Made by a program: the position numbers and the translations under genes. Positions 22,205 to 33,714 of a DNA stretch of 64,000 nt are shown here, one piece after another. Within the stretch, counting starts at the first letter, position 1, and each line of letters starts with the position of its first letter. The notes under the pieces are model-generated. The model did no database searches and was not told where the DNA came from. It worked only from the letters and a program-made list of their open reading frames with translations. The stretch comes from Sorex araneus (lineage: Eukaryota; Chordata; Mammalia; Eulipotyphla; Soricidae), in contig NC_073305.1 in the NCBI RefSeq assembly GCF_027595985.1, positions 119,134,114-119,198,113 of the forward strand, read 5' to 3'.

Positions 22205-22345
22205 TACTTTTTATTTTTTAAATTTTTAAATTTTATAAGTTAGTTCACATTGTTTGATTACATTCAATATTCAAACCTTTACCCCACCACCATTATACTT
22301 CCCCACCACCAAATTCGGGATGTTTCCATCCCAAACATATCCCAA
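22205..22345 (-). mobile_element. L1-like 3' end, antisense
   Basis: T-rich start, then 'accccaccaccattatactt' and 'ccccaccaccaaattcggga', the reverse complement of an L1 3'UTR C/G-rich segment. In minus-strand sense it lies downstream of the monomers at 22640-23400. Confidence 0.6.
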
Positions 22346-22639
22346 AACACGTATTGTTTCTTATGAAGAAGTGTTGAACATGCTTACAAATAAGTGTTCA
22401 TATACGGAACAGTGTGAAGATTGTTCTATTTTGGCAGGAGCCATTAAGATATTCTACAGGATATCACTAACATGTTGTTAAAGTTTGGGTGATGTGAGCT
22501 TTGATATATATCTAAAAATATGTATATATGCATATATATGTATATATATAATTTCCCTCTATGATTTATTACCTAACATCTGAACCCCATCAAGTGTGGT
22601 GTGGTAATTATGGAGAATGGGTAGGGGGTGTTTTATAAT

Positions 22640-23720
22640 GTGTCCAGGAATGTGTTTACTCATATGTGAGGCTCAGCCTGAGTGTGTGGGGAGCTGCCTT
22701 GTGTGTGGTGGCAGTTGGGTTGTGGAGGTTTTTGGCTGCCGGAGCTGGGTCCCACGGGGTGGGGAGGGCTCTCACCCACCACGCTCTGGGGCACCCCATG
22801 TGAAACAGCCTAGTTCGGTGTCCAGTGGCATGGTAATGAGGCCTCATGTTTTGCTCCCTTTCGGAAGAAGCAGATGTGTGATCTGGACAGTAGCCGATAG
22901 CGAGATTATCTGGTGCCAGCAGGAGGTGGCTTATGAGCATGACCCCTCATTCACTGGAGACCAGGAAAAGCGCACAGAGGATCTCTGCTCCTAGTCCTGT
23001 TGAGCCCAGAGTCCAAGATCACAGAGTTCTGCATTACCTGGATTTTGTAGGACTCAGTCATGCATGAGGCTCAGCCTGAGCTCGTAGGGAGTAGCCTTGT
23101 GTGTGGCAGTGATTGGGTTGTGGAAGATTTTGGCTGCCGGAGCTGGGTCCCTTGGGGTGAGGAGGGTTTTCACCCTCCCCCCCTTTGGGGCGCCCCAGTG
23201 AAGACAGCCTGGTGCTCTCTTTCGGGAGTTTTAGTTTCTAGTCCCTAGGTCTTGGCTATTGATGAGATTACATGGCACTGGAGGGGGGGGCAGTTTGTGG
23301 GTGTAACTGCTAAGCTACTGGAAAACTGGGGACCTGGGTGGAGGAAGCCCAGTCCTGATCCAAGCGGGCCTGGAGCTCTCAGTAATGGTTCCTGCATACC
23401 TGTGTGCTGCGGGACCTAACTGCATCTTTTGATCTCCTTTGAAATTTATGGGTCTCTGAAATAAGGCCAATAAATGAACTTATATAGCTGAGCTGGAGGT
23501 GGTTTTTCAGTGTGTCTCCCACATACCTAAATTTTGACCGTTTAATTTCTTGGTTAACTTGGCGCCAAGTGTTGAGCTCTTGCCAAAGACACAGCAGCAA
23601 TTTTGGGGGTATCTGGGAGTCTGAAGGCACTATCAGGCTGCTGATGCACTCACCCCATAGATATAGGTTGACCTGCTGGAGGCACCATACCCCCATAAAG
23701 TATAAATTTCTAATATGATC
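22640..23720 (-). repeat. Tandem GC-rich ~400-bp monomers (L1-5'UTR-like)
   Basis: Two tandem units are aligned by 'gaggctcagcctgag' at about 22668 and 23066 (period about 398 bp) and again by 'ggctgccggagctgggtccc' at about 22733 and 23133. Each unit has an A part and a more diverged B part. The same A and B parts occur in the composites at 43499, 54675 and 55767. Tandem promoter monomers upstream of an L1 are known in rodents; applying that here is inference. The minus strand contains 'tatataag' near 23490. The overlapping open frames are not family members. Confidence 0.65.
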
Positions 23721-24306
23721 AAGAGATTTTAATTGGTATAATCTAGAAAAGGTACTGTGAAGTCACACTTCTGAATAAAGAGCCCAAAAGATTCTAGTTA
23801 AAAAAAAGTCACTTATGTTGATAAACATTGATCAATTGATTTATTTCAAAATGAAAAAGAAAATGTTTTTCTTTAATGAGCACCCATCTGCATGAGAGCA
23901 GCAAAAAAATGTCCTGACTAAATAAAAGTCTTATCAAAGCACAAGATATGTTTTTTTCACATGTTAGAACACAATTGCATTGTTCCACATTTTTGTGTAT
24001 TTTAGTACTGAAGAAACCTATAAATAATTTTTTATAGATTTGTGATGCTGTTGATGTATTTTATGCGATAAAAAGTGCCACCATAGTCATGATGAACAAA
24101 GAAATACTAGTATAATTTCTGTGTGCATATTTTAATAGGTTCTCCTGATTCCTGAATTTCTGTAGTTGAATATCATAGTTTGAAGCTGAAATTGAGTGGC
24201 CTCTGGCAATTTTCCCAAATAGGGTGTTTTTGGTTAAGATAAGTCAGACTGAGAGCAAAACAAATTTAGATGTTCCTTTCTGATTTTAATATAAAAGATA
24301 GAATTT
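23721..24306. other. AT-rich DNA, nothing identified
   Basis: No gene or named repeat. Confidence 0.6.
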
Positions 24307-24320
24307 AAATATTTATAATG

Positions 24321-24508
24321 GAGCAATAGCACAGCGGGTAGGGCTTTTGCCTTGCACATGGTCAACCTGGGTTCGATTCCCAGCATACCGTATGGTCCCC
24401 TGAGCACCGCCAGGGATGATTTCTGAGTGCAGAGCCAAGAGTAACCCCTGTGCATTGCCAGGTGTGATCCAAAAAGCAAAATGAATAAATAAATAAAATT
24501 CAAAAATA
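24321..24508 (+). mobile_element. SOR SINE, type A, with TSD
   Basis: Good type A copy with a B box and an A-rich AATAAATAAA tail. A 14-bp duplication, aaatatttataatg, lies at 24307-24320 and 24509-24522. The TTT/AAATAT context fits an L1-like nick. Confidence 0.95.
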
Positions 24509-24522
24509 AAATATTTATAATG

Positions 24523-26214
24523 AATTGTACTCCCTAAATTTTAACTATTTTCTCTTCCCCACCCAAATTTTTCTCATACTTCTTACACTGTAAACCAATT
24601 ATAATACCTTTCTCCATGCTCCCTACAATGAAAACCAATTACAATACTTTTCTCTCGCCCCAAATACCAGCACTTGTAAAAGACCATTCTTCTCAACTCT
24701 TTATTATTGCTTTATTAAATACATATATTTTCAAGACTATAGTTTTATTCTGTGTTCTGTCAATAAAAAAGGCACTAGCAATCATATTCAGTAATTTATT
24801 CTTAACTTTTAGGCATTTACTCCTTCTGCATTATGACCTTCAATGATTCACATCAATATGTAAATCTACTTACTATGTTTTCATTCAGTATCACTCTCTT
24901 CCAGTTTTTAATTTTGAGATTGCCTTCTTGTTACCCTTCTCTATCTTTTGCCCAAGTCTCTCTCAGCACAAATGTTATACTCGGGTAATCAAAATGGTTC
25001 TCTTGGCTCAAGTTTCCATTTCCTTCTCGTTTCTGAAATCAAGGATCCATATGCATTCTTTCTCCTGAAATCTATCTTCACATTTGTCAAAATACACTTG
25101 TATAGCTATATCCTACTTTAGTCATTTAAATCTTGTCAAGAAGCAGAATCTCACTGAAATGAGATTCAAGAGAAGGAGATGGCATTTGGGCATGATTACA
25201 GAAAGGATATTAAGATACTCAGGAACTAGCTAGGACCTGAATACATGACCATGGCTCTTAAGAAGATGGAGAGCAAATAATATTTATCTAAGTTCAACCT
25301 AAGCTGAAACCCTGAAATAAAGTAGAAACTGCTGAGCTGAAGAAAAACTTTTATGAAGAAAGTCGAAGATTCTGTGAGTGGCATAATTATAGTTACATTG
25401 CCACATGTAAGGTGTTCTGAAGACACAGCATTTGTCTGCTACTAAGAAAAATTAAACTACGGCAATTACTTTACTTTCTGCCAGATAAATTCAAACTGTG
25501 CTTAGTAAGAAATACTAAGTTTGTGTTTATCCTAAAGCAGTTTTTCTAAGCATTTTTATTTTGTTTTCTAAAGATAATAGATTAACCAAGATAATTATTT
25601 TTCCATAAATTTTGTCTGTTATCTTTAGATAGATAACATCTGTGCAATAATTGAATTCTCAGTCATAATACTTCCTCTAAAAGAGTATGAATAGTACAAA
25701 ACATTATTTGAATATGTAAATCATCATGCAAAATTCAAGACAAAAATGACTTTTGCATTGTTTGTATATTTTTATTGTTTTTTGGTAAATACCACATATT
25801 ACTTCATATCTCACATAATTGAGTATCTGTATTTCAGGAACAAAGAAAACCAGATCAATAACATGAACAGGAAAATTTGCCTTTATAAGGAAATAAAATA
25901 ATGTTAAGCAATCAGGTATTATGTAGAATAATCACTGGATCATTAGCATAGTAAAATAATTTATCTGGATCTTTTAAATTTGAAATAGTTCACAGTAACA
26001 TGGTGGTTACCTGGGACCATGTTATCTACCAGAATTCCATTTTTCCTCCAATATCTTAGTGTAAACGGTACACTTTTGAAATGAGTTTTCATTTGGAAAA
26101 TCTCACTGGAAATACAGAAGGCCCTGGTCATTGTGAAAATCACTGGGCTCTTTCTAGATGCTAATACATTAGATATCTTGTAGGAAAAGGCTCATCTCCA
26201 GTACAATAATTTGG
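24523..26214. other. AT-rich unique DNA
   Basis: No recognised gene or repeat, except an 18-bp near repeat of 'accaattataatacctttctc' at about 24594 and 24634. Confidence 0.55.
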
Positions 26215-26360
26215 GGGAAAAGGAAACACATACATACACATACAAACACACAGAGGAGATATAAATAGAGGCAGAGAGATGGAGAGAGAGAGAGATAGAA
26301 AGAGAAAGAGAGATATAGAGGAAGAAGAGGAAGAAGTAGGAGGAGGAGAAGTTCTCTGTA
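26215..26360. repeat. CA and GA-rich simple sequence
   Basis: A short CATACA tract at about 26225-26252 is followed by GAGA and GAAGAGGAA runs. The minus-strand frame across it is low complexity. Confidence 0.9.
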
Positions 26361-26799
26361 GTTCCAGTGCTTTGATGTGGAACAGGAGCGGCTGATTAGA
26401 GGCAATACTGAGATAAATCTTAATTTAAGTATTATTTTATGTTATTTTATTTATGCTTAACCTCCTGGAAGTAAGAAATAGCTAATATGTGTTTTATGAA
26501 TACACCCACACACTCATTTATAAAGTTTTGATGAATATACAGAGATAAAAATGTTCAAAGACTATCCTACCTTGCATCCTTAATAATGAAAATGTCACTG
26601 GAAAATTTAAAGTGAAGATGCCAGGTGCTATGTAAATACTCTTAAATCTTCCAAAAATACCCTTTTTTCATCTATGGAAGGTCAAACAAAGGGAAGGACA
26701 AGAAGAGAAAAGTGTTATAAATATTATCAAATTGCTCAATTTACAAGTCCAAGGATAATTTTACTCTTTTATAATTGTCGTATATCCAATAAAAATATC

Positions 26800-27015
26800 T
26801 CTAGTGTGGGATCAGTTACTAACATGGAAGAGTATACATAGCTAGCATTCACAGGACCCCAAGTTCTATCCTTGGCACTACACGAGCCTCAAGTACCAAC
26901 AGGGTAGCCATAGTGGACTTCTAACATTGCAGGGTGGAACAGAACTGCTTCTTAGGGCCCTAACACCACGCCACCCGGCCTACTTGGCAGGGCTGAATGT
27001 AGTCCCTTCCCCCAA
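26800..27015 (+). mobile_element. Old SINE of a second family
   Basis: Shares order and motifs with 60190-60440 and 44665-44850: a 'ggcaccatatg'-type centre, a 'ggtgaccc/ggtagcc' segment, then 'cttggcagggctgaatg' and 'ctctgcttggga'. These look like an older eulipotyphlan tRNA-type SINE, unrelated to the SOR tails. Confidence 0.5.
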
Positions 27016-27139
27016 CTCTGCTTGGGAATGCCTATAAAAATTTAAAAGCATATATATTAATATTTTTCTTGAGCTCTTACATTCTTATGATTGCATTAAA
27101 GCACTATACTTTACAAAGTTATTCAAAGTCAAGTTTAGA

Positions 27140-27620
27140 CATACTATATTCCATTACCAATTCCACCATTGGTGGAATTTTCCTTCACCAGGGTTCCTAG
27201 GTTTCCTCCCACCCACCTACCAACCCTATCTCCATCTTACTGTCCTGACAGACCCATGTTTAAGTGTGCCTGTTGCAGGTTGAATCTTTTGTTTTCAGTA
27301 TTTCTGGCTGGCATTTTAGCATTTATCTATAGCAATCCTTTACACCACTGATGCACCTGGATAACTTTGATCTCTGCTTTTCTTTGCTTCCTATATATCT
27401 CTCTGCCTCACTCTATTTCTCTCCTCCTCCTCCCTATACTCTGGGGCTAAGGGTATAGGTATCCCCTTCCTCAAACACTGAATTTATTCATACAGTTATT
27501 TTATATGCCACATATAAGTGAGATCATCCTGTGAGATCATTCTTCTTCCGGCTTACTGCATTTAGTATATCTTTGAGTTCCATCCATATTGCAGCACATT
27601 GCACTATTTCATTTTTATTG
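27140..27620 (-). mobile_element. Old LINE-1 3' end, antisense
   Basis: Reverse-complement L1: 3'UTR C-rich part (27160-27240), then 'taagtgagatcatcctgtg' and 'gagttccatccatattgcag', which correspond to the conserved ORF2 C-terminal region of L1. It is decayed, with no open frame. Confidence 0.75.
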
Positions 27621-27624
27621 CTGC

Positions 27625-28560
27625 TTGAAATTTTTAAAATTACTTTCAATGGAAGTAAGACAAAATACCGTCCATTCCTATCCACTTTTTCAATCTATAC
27701 AATTTAGGGAATATTCTACATCTGTATTGACTTTGAATATTAGTGGCATGGTGATTTGTTTTTCAGATAAAGCAAATTGATCTGTCTTTTTGTTTGCAAT
27801 TAACATATATTGCACAGATTTTTAGGAAATAAACTTTTATTAGTGCATATTCTTGGCAAACACTCACAGAAATATTTATTATTATCATCACACTTCTGTT
27901 TCCTTATTTGCAAAATTAATTTTCATTTTTAGTACATATAGTCATTTAAATTCATAACTATTTTAAAATATTTTAATGCACTTACAGATATGCTTGATTG
28001 TGAGAAGAAAATTTTTCTATATCTACATTACCTTATGAACCAAAGCTGTCCTTTACCTTCCTTTCTTATACAAAAGCAAATCATAAATATAATATTTTTA
28101 TTCAAATTTACTCAGAATTATAGCAGTTAACAAAGAAGATAATGATTGTCCAAATAGATTGTTCTGTACAGCTGTTTTTCCTTCCTCTGGGATTAACCCT
28201 CTTTGAGATTATTCAGCTTGGAAAATGCGGTAATAGCACTTAAAATATCTTACTCGATAAACCAAATGCACAATTGTGCAGCTGCCTGCAGAACAAGCAT
28301 CATCATTACCTCTCTGCTTAGTTGGTGGATTTACTTGGCGTTGGTTACACTTCGAGAGGCTGGGGATTGCATGTTTCTCATTAAAACAGAGCTATGAAGA
28401 ATTAAAAGTCAAACATGAGACACAATTTATTTTCGTATGTTATATTACAATGTTTAGTCAGGAGAACTTTTACTCATAACACTATATGGTATGTAATACC
28501 CATGGATTAGCCAAATGGGTGGCCTAAGGCTTGTGAGAAAAAAATATATTAATGTCCCAT
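27625..28560. other. AT-rich DNA with possible conserved block
   Basis: No gene was recognised. 28190-28480 is less AT-rich and free of repeat signatures; see finding. Confidence 0.4.
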
Positions 28561-28564
28561 AGAA

Positions 28565-28695
28565 TTTTTTAATCTTATATGTTTTTACAGATGGAGAAGC
28601 TGATCACAAGAATGTAATTAACTTGTTCATGTTACCACAGAGGTTTTCCACAGAGTGGTTTTACTGGGAATAGGAAGCAGGTCTTCCAGCGGTTC
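28565..28695 (-). mobile_element. MIR SINE fragment
   Basis: 'tttacagatggagaagctga', 'gtaattaacttgttcatgtta' and 'gaagcaggtcttcc' occur in the order of the antisense MIR core. Confidence 0.7.
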
Positions 28696-29250
28696 CATGT
28701 AGAATATAACTGAGAACTTATCATTTTTTTTTTCGGTATTTTCAACTATGCCATTGTTTCACTCAAATATATCCTAGATAGCATTTACTTTGTATAGAAT
28801 GAATCAGAACTTCCAAAGACATACCATCTTTGTGTATGACAGAAAACTGTTAATTAGTAGTTCTGTTTAATGTTCAGATGCTATGTATTCTTCTTTCTGA
28901 AACTAGTGTACTGGGTACCATTAATTCCCCTATCACCACTGATAACATTAGTGAGGCACCTTTGGATTTTTATTACATTTTATGGTTCACATAAGACTTT
29001 ATCTGATTAACTTCAATCATTGTCAAAATCTCAACAAACTGGCATTGTACTATAACATAATACGATGTAGGTTTTCTATCAGTAATTTCAAAAATGAATC
29101 CATAGTTTCTATAAACAATTTTATATTGATATTTATTTTAAAATTCACAGTATGTGAATCTTCTTAAACTGCATAAATTGTTGAACATTTGTAAATAATA
29201 GAGAGATGAAGAGCTGCTGTTGAGGAGAAGGAGAAGAAATGAAAGAGAAT

Positions 29251-29251
<1 letters not shown>

Positions 29252-29281
<30 letters not shown>

Positions 29282-29325
29282 AAGAGACAGAGAGACAGAG
29301 ACAGAGACAAAGACAGACACAGACA
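29252..29325. repeat. (GA)n/(GACA)n microsatellite
   Basis: GAGAGA run followed by GACAGAGA units. The antisense frames (29138-29380) are its low-complexity translation. Confidence 0.95.
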
Positions 29326-29691
29326 GACAAGCAGAGCACTTATCAGCAGCAGGTCTTACACCTTTAACTCCACCACCCACCCAATTAGATGACTTTATTA
29401 TTGGGCCTTACTGTTGCCTGCTCTATAAATTCAGATAACTGTAAGACACCGTATATATACTTTTTATCCATTTATTTTATTGAGTACAATGGTTTAGAGA
29501 TTTATCTGTGATAGATGTCTGCTTGAGTAGTTCAGTTCTTTGGTTTAATTAAACAATTGATATGACTCCAAGTTATTTCCATTCTTAGAATATGGGTATG
29601 CTTCTTTTTCTTTCTTTTTCTGATTTTCCTGATTTTTATATCTGTGGGTTACTAACTTACATGAATGAGAGGATGCTTTTAGTTGCTTTAG

Positions 29692-29756
29692 AAATCTAAC
29701 CTGGGTCGGATGCATGCAAGACAAATGCCCTACCTACTGTGCTATGGCTCCAGTCC
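29692..29756 (-). mobile_element. SINE head fragment only
   Basis: Only the tRNA-like head is present (reverse complement, B-box side 'aacctgggtcgg' to 'gctatggctccag'). The tail is absent, so this is a 3'-deleted copy. Confidence 0.75.
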
Positions 29757-30009
29757 TAATAAAAATACATATTTATATTTGCAGGTATTTTAAAATCATA
29801 ATGTAAATTTGCACCTTCTCTTTAACTGAAAACATTTAGGAAGAAATGCAAACAACTATAAACATCACAATGGATATTCTCAGACTCCTTACTGGGTCTG
29901 TGTCACCTTACCCTTAATGAAATGATATTTGGATACTTTATTTACCCCCAAGTGACATGAAAACCCTCCAAACTGAATTATTTTTAAAAATTTCTTTTCT
30001 TTGTTTACT

Positions 30010-30178
30010 TTGCTTTTATTTTTGAGCTACAAAGCAGTGCTTAGGGTCAACCACCATCTTTGTTCTCAGAGATTACCTCCTGCAGTGTTCTGGGGGCCAT
30101 TCATTGCTGGGCATTAAACTTGGGATTTTTGTATGCAAAGCATGAGATCCAGTCCACTAAAATAGTTCTTTAGACCTA
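30010..30178 (-). mobile_element. Old type A SINE
   Basis: Reverse-complement type A: 'gcagtgcttagggtcaacc', 'ttctcagagattacctcctg', 'gggccattcattgctggg'. Diverged. Confidence 0.7.
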
Positions 30179-30635
30179 AAGTGACCATTTCAATTAGATG
30201 TTTAAAACAATGAAATGTTGCTGGGTACTTATCTGTTTACTTATATTCAATTGGCATCTGGTACACTCAATAAAACAATCAAGGATCCTTGTCCTGCTCA
30301 TAAGCACGAGGATCAGGTGTTCGCTGCCTTATGTGGCATGTGTCTCACTTAAAACTTGCTTACCACTTTACCCATTTGATATGGAAATAAACCAATCAAG
30401 GTTATTATAGCTCATTAATATTGAGTTTTATTAAATAACTTTGTGGTGGCTTTGGAAGTGGTGTATTCAGAGGAAGATAAGTTGTAGTCCTTGAGAGTAA
30501 GAAACCTGGAAATAGGGCCAATACACCAGTGAAATCATCAGTGAAGAAGATCTCATGTTAAGGCAATTATTCATTGATGTCACATGCAGTAAAAATATGC
30601 AAAAAAATGAAAATAAGCCAAAATAATTAGACATT

Positions 30636-30814
30636 GGGGCTAGAGAGATAGCACAGCGGGTAGGGCGTTTGCCTTGCATGCGGCCGACCCGGGTTCAAAT
30701 CCCAGCATCCCATATGGTCCCCTGAGCACGGCCAGGGGTAATTCCTGAGTGCAGAGCCAGGAATAACCCCTGTGCATCGCCAGGCGTGAACCAAAAACCA
30801 AAAAAAAAAAAAAA
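30636..30814 (+). mobile_element. Very young SOR SINE, type A, with TSD
   Basis: Near-consensus copy with a long A tail. An 11-bp duplication, aattagacatt, lies at 30625-30635 and 30815-30825. It is nearly identical to the copy at 17913. Confidence 0.97.
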
Positions 30815-30829
30815 AATTAGACATTTATT

Positions 30830-31494
30830 ACTTTCTAGCAATCTGTGAGTTTCCTATTCTGTATACACCTAATCATCACTCACAAGAGTTAGACCTTTAC
30901 ATAAAATATTCTTCCATTAAAAGTAAGATTATGCAAGTTCGATTGATAATTCCATGCTGAAGGATGTTTATGCATGTCTCCTATGTATTTTTAACTTAAT
31001 TTTTTATCAAGAGTAGATGGCATCATATTGTGTACCTACAGTCTTTCTTTTTCTTGTCTCATAAGAGGAACTGAAACATTTACAATTAAGGGTAAGTTTT
31101 CAAAGAATTTTAATAAGAATGGTCAATAGAATATCTCCTTCATAGAAATAAGAATCATTTGTATCAATTTAAAGCAATGCTTTAGGAGAGGAATTGCATT
31201 TTTCTAAGTTTAGGTAAAACTACATTTTGAGATAGATCAATATGAAAACTCATAAATCTATTTCTTCTTAATAACATTCATAAATAGTATGTCTCCGATA
31301 CTCAAGAACATGTTCAAACTTCTTGAGTCTTTCTAGGCAGCAAATGCATTCTAAATTTTCTGTTACTGTATGTATTTAAAGATAAGGAAAAATCAGCTTT
31401 TACTGTTGAATTCACACCTTTGGATCTGTAGAAATAAGTATATTTCAGTCAAATGTAAGTCTAATCATTGTAATACAATATAAACCCCAATGTA
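30830..31494. other. AT-rich DNA, nothing identified
   Basis: No gene or named repeat. Confidence 0.6.
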
Positions 31495-31690
31495 AGAGGA
31501 GAGAGCCTTGGTGGTAGGTAGAACACATCGCTACTTTGGGGTAGTCCCAGATTTGAATCTCTGGCATTTAATTTCCCCTAAAAAAATTCTGAGCATAAAT
31601 TTAGTGGGCCCCAGGGATTGCAACTAATCAACAATTCTACATTTCAGGCTAAGTACTGCTGTGAATGGTCCAGAACTAGTGCATTTGAAC
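31495..31690 (+). mobile_element. Probable old SINE
   Basis: 'gagagagccttggtggtag' to 'cccagatttgaatctctggc' resembles a degraded tRNA-SINE head with B box. The tail 'attctgagcataaatttagt' is weak. Confidence 0.5.
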
Positions 31691-32942
31691 TCTATTAAAG
31701 CAACATAACGCATAAGATGATATACTCATAACGGGTGTGGTGTTGGAATTATGTATGTGAAAAACCATCTTAACAGTATTGTTTATCTCTGTATCTGTTT
31801 TAATAAAAAAATTAAAAAATAAGAATAAATATCGCACAATAAGTATTTACGTTGCCTAAAGCTTGGATTTCATGTATCAATATAAATATTTTTCAGCAAG
31901 CAATAATATGAGAAATAATACACATTTAATACTGAACTCTAGAATAATTATTTCATAGGCTACTAATTGTATAGATAACACAATATGACTATTAGTAAGA
32001 CTCATTATCAGCACATGTTCATGGTTGAAGACAGTCTCAAAAATGAAGAGCTTAAAATTCCTTTTTTTTTAAAGAACTGTTAATTTATATTTTGACTATC
32101 CTTAGAATCACTAATTGCTTGGATTTTCAAAAAAACATTGCTACTTGTTTTAGAACAACTCAAAATTAACATCATTTCCTCAGGCAAAGGTCTTGAAAAA
32201 TATTAATTATTAGTGATTACTATATTTCTAAATGCCACATGCCTCTTTGAGGAAACATAATCTCTATTATAACCAGAAATTTTTCTAAGTGGAAATAAAA
32301 TAACTCAGATACTAATGCAAATATTTAAGAAACTTGCAAATGATTAAGTTATTCTTTTGCATGTTTTATTATTACAAGATTTTGATAGATTATAAAATGA
32401 AGTACAAGTAAGCAAAACAGTGACATACTATTCCCAAATTATAATCATAAGACTTCCTTATATTTGAAATAGTGTATGTTATACACACCCATAAAAGATC
32501 AGACAATAATTTGTGTAAACAATCATACTAGAATCTTATGGTAAAATTTATGTCATTGGTATATTCATTATGCTAAAAGTAAATTTCTATTACTGGACAA
32601 AAATTTTATTTCTAGTTAGAATTCTAAAACAGAAGACAGTTTCTACACTATGATGCATGTAGAATTCTTCATCACCCATTGTCTTCTGTCAAATCTGATC
32701 TAATGACATGAGACAGTATCAATATCACTTTTGGGAAGAGTTTCTAAGTTCCTTGATGCTTACAAACTTCATTCTTTGTCTCCACTCCCAGATTCTTACA
32801 GTTTTAATATATATAAATCTTCCTTTGGTATTCATTTTTAAATGGCAAGTGAAATTTATAAATATGTCTTATTTAAAATTCAGTTTGCACTCCTCTTAAA
32901 GACAGAAAAGGCCAACTCAGATATTAGTAGCATCCTCATTTT
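31691..32942. other. AT-rich DNA, nothing identified
   Basis: No gene or named repeat. Confidence 0.6.
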
Positions 32943-32952
32943 CTACCACAAT

Positions 32953-33109
32953 CACTGTCATTCTGTTGCTCATCGATTTGCTCGAGCAGGCACCAGTAAC
33001 GTCTCTCATTGAGAGACTTATTGTTACTATTTTGGCATATCCAATACGCACGGGTAGCTTGCCAGGCTCTGCCACGTGGGCTCCATACATCAGTAGCTTG
33101 CTGGGCTCT
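32953..33109 (-). mobile_element. 5'-truncated type B SINE with TSD
   Basis: Headless type B, hairpin subfamily ('ctctcattgagagac'). A 10-bp duplication, ctaccacaat, lies at 32943-32952 and 33110-33119. The minus-strand 3' end is GACAGTG with no poly(A). Its 5' end sits at the gagag motif, almost as in the copy at 13831. Confidence 0.95.
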
Positions 33110-33244
33110 CTACCACAATATGCTATAAAATTAGGTTGACTTGTCATTACATTGTTGCTACTATGACAATATTTTCAATATCAAAAGATACAAGTTAATA
33201 TTTTAAGTGACAATTTACATGCTTGTCACATCTGAATTCTAAAA

Positions 33245-33515
33245 ATAAAGTAGAATAATGGACCAAACATGATGACCTCCCAGTGTCTGTGTTGCAAGCC
33301 ATAATGCCCAAAAGCAAAGAGAGAGTATGGGGTATATTGTCTGCCGTAGAGGTGGGGGGAGGTTGGGAAAGGGGGGGTATACCGGGGATATTGGTAGTGG
33401 GGAATGTGCCCTGGTGGAGGGATGGATGTTTTATCATTGTGAGAATGTAACCCAAATATGAAAGCTTGTAAGTATCTCACGGTGATTCAATAAAAATAAA
33501 ATAAAAACAAAAGTA
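33245..33515 (+). mobile_element. L1-like 3' end (second subfamily)
   Basis: G-rich 'ggtggggggaggttggg', 'attggtagtggggaatgtgc', 'aaagcttgtaagtatctcac' and 'ggtgattcaataaaaataaa' tail. It is homologous to 55322-55529 and to the 3' end of the composite at 56743. It shares only the 'cacggtgattc' terminus and the 'ctggtgaagggatgg' motif with the L1 at 3886. Boundaries are unsupported by a duplication. Confidence 0.7.
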
Positions 33516-33544
33516 TACATCATGTACTTATTTTAAAAAGCAAT

Positions 33545-33712
33545 CAAGGGACTGAAGGGATTTATAGGAATTAAAGTGCTTACCTTGCAAGCAGCCAATC
33601 CTGGTTCAATCCCTGGCTTGAATATGGTTCCTGAGCACCATAAGGATTCATTCTTGAATACAGAGACAGGACTAATCCTTGAGCATTTCCACATGTGACC
33701 TTCAAACAAACA
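33545..33712 (+). mobile_element. Old type A SINE
   Basis: 'gggactgaagggatttatag' head, 'ggttcaatccctggc' B box region, 'acagagacaggactaatcc' tail. Confidence 0.75.
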
Positions 33713-33714
33713 AT

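Noticed and set aside
22617-22994. 125-codon open frame in the GC-rich monomers
   Set aside because: It is caused by higher GC content; the second monomer does not keep the frame and the protein has no recognisable domain.
29138-29380. Ser-Leu-rich frames suggesting a signal or membrane protein
   Set aside because: Translation of a GA/GACA microsatellite.
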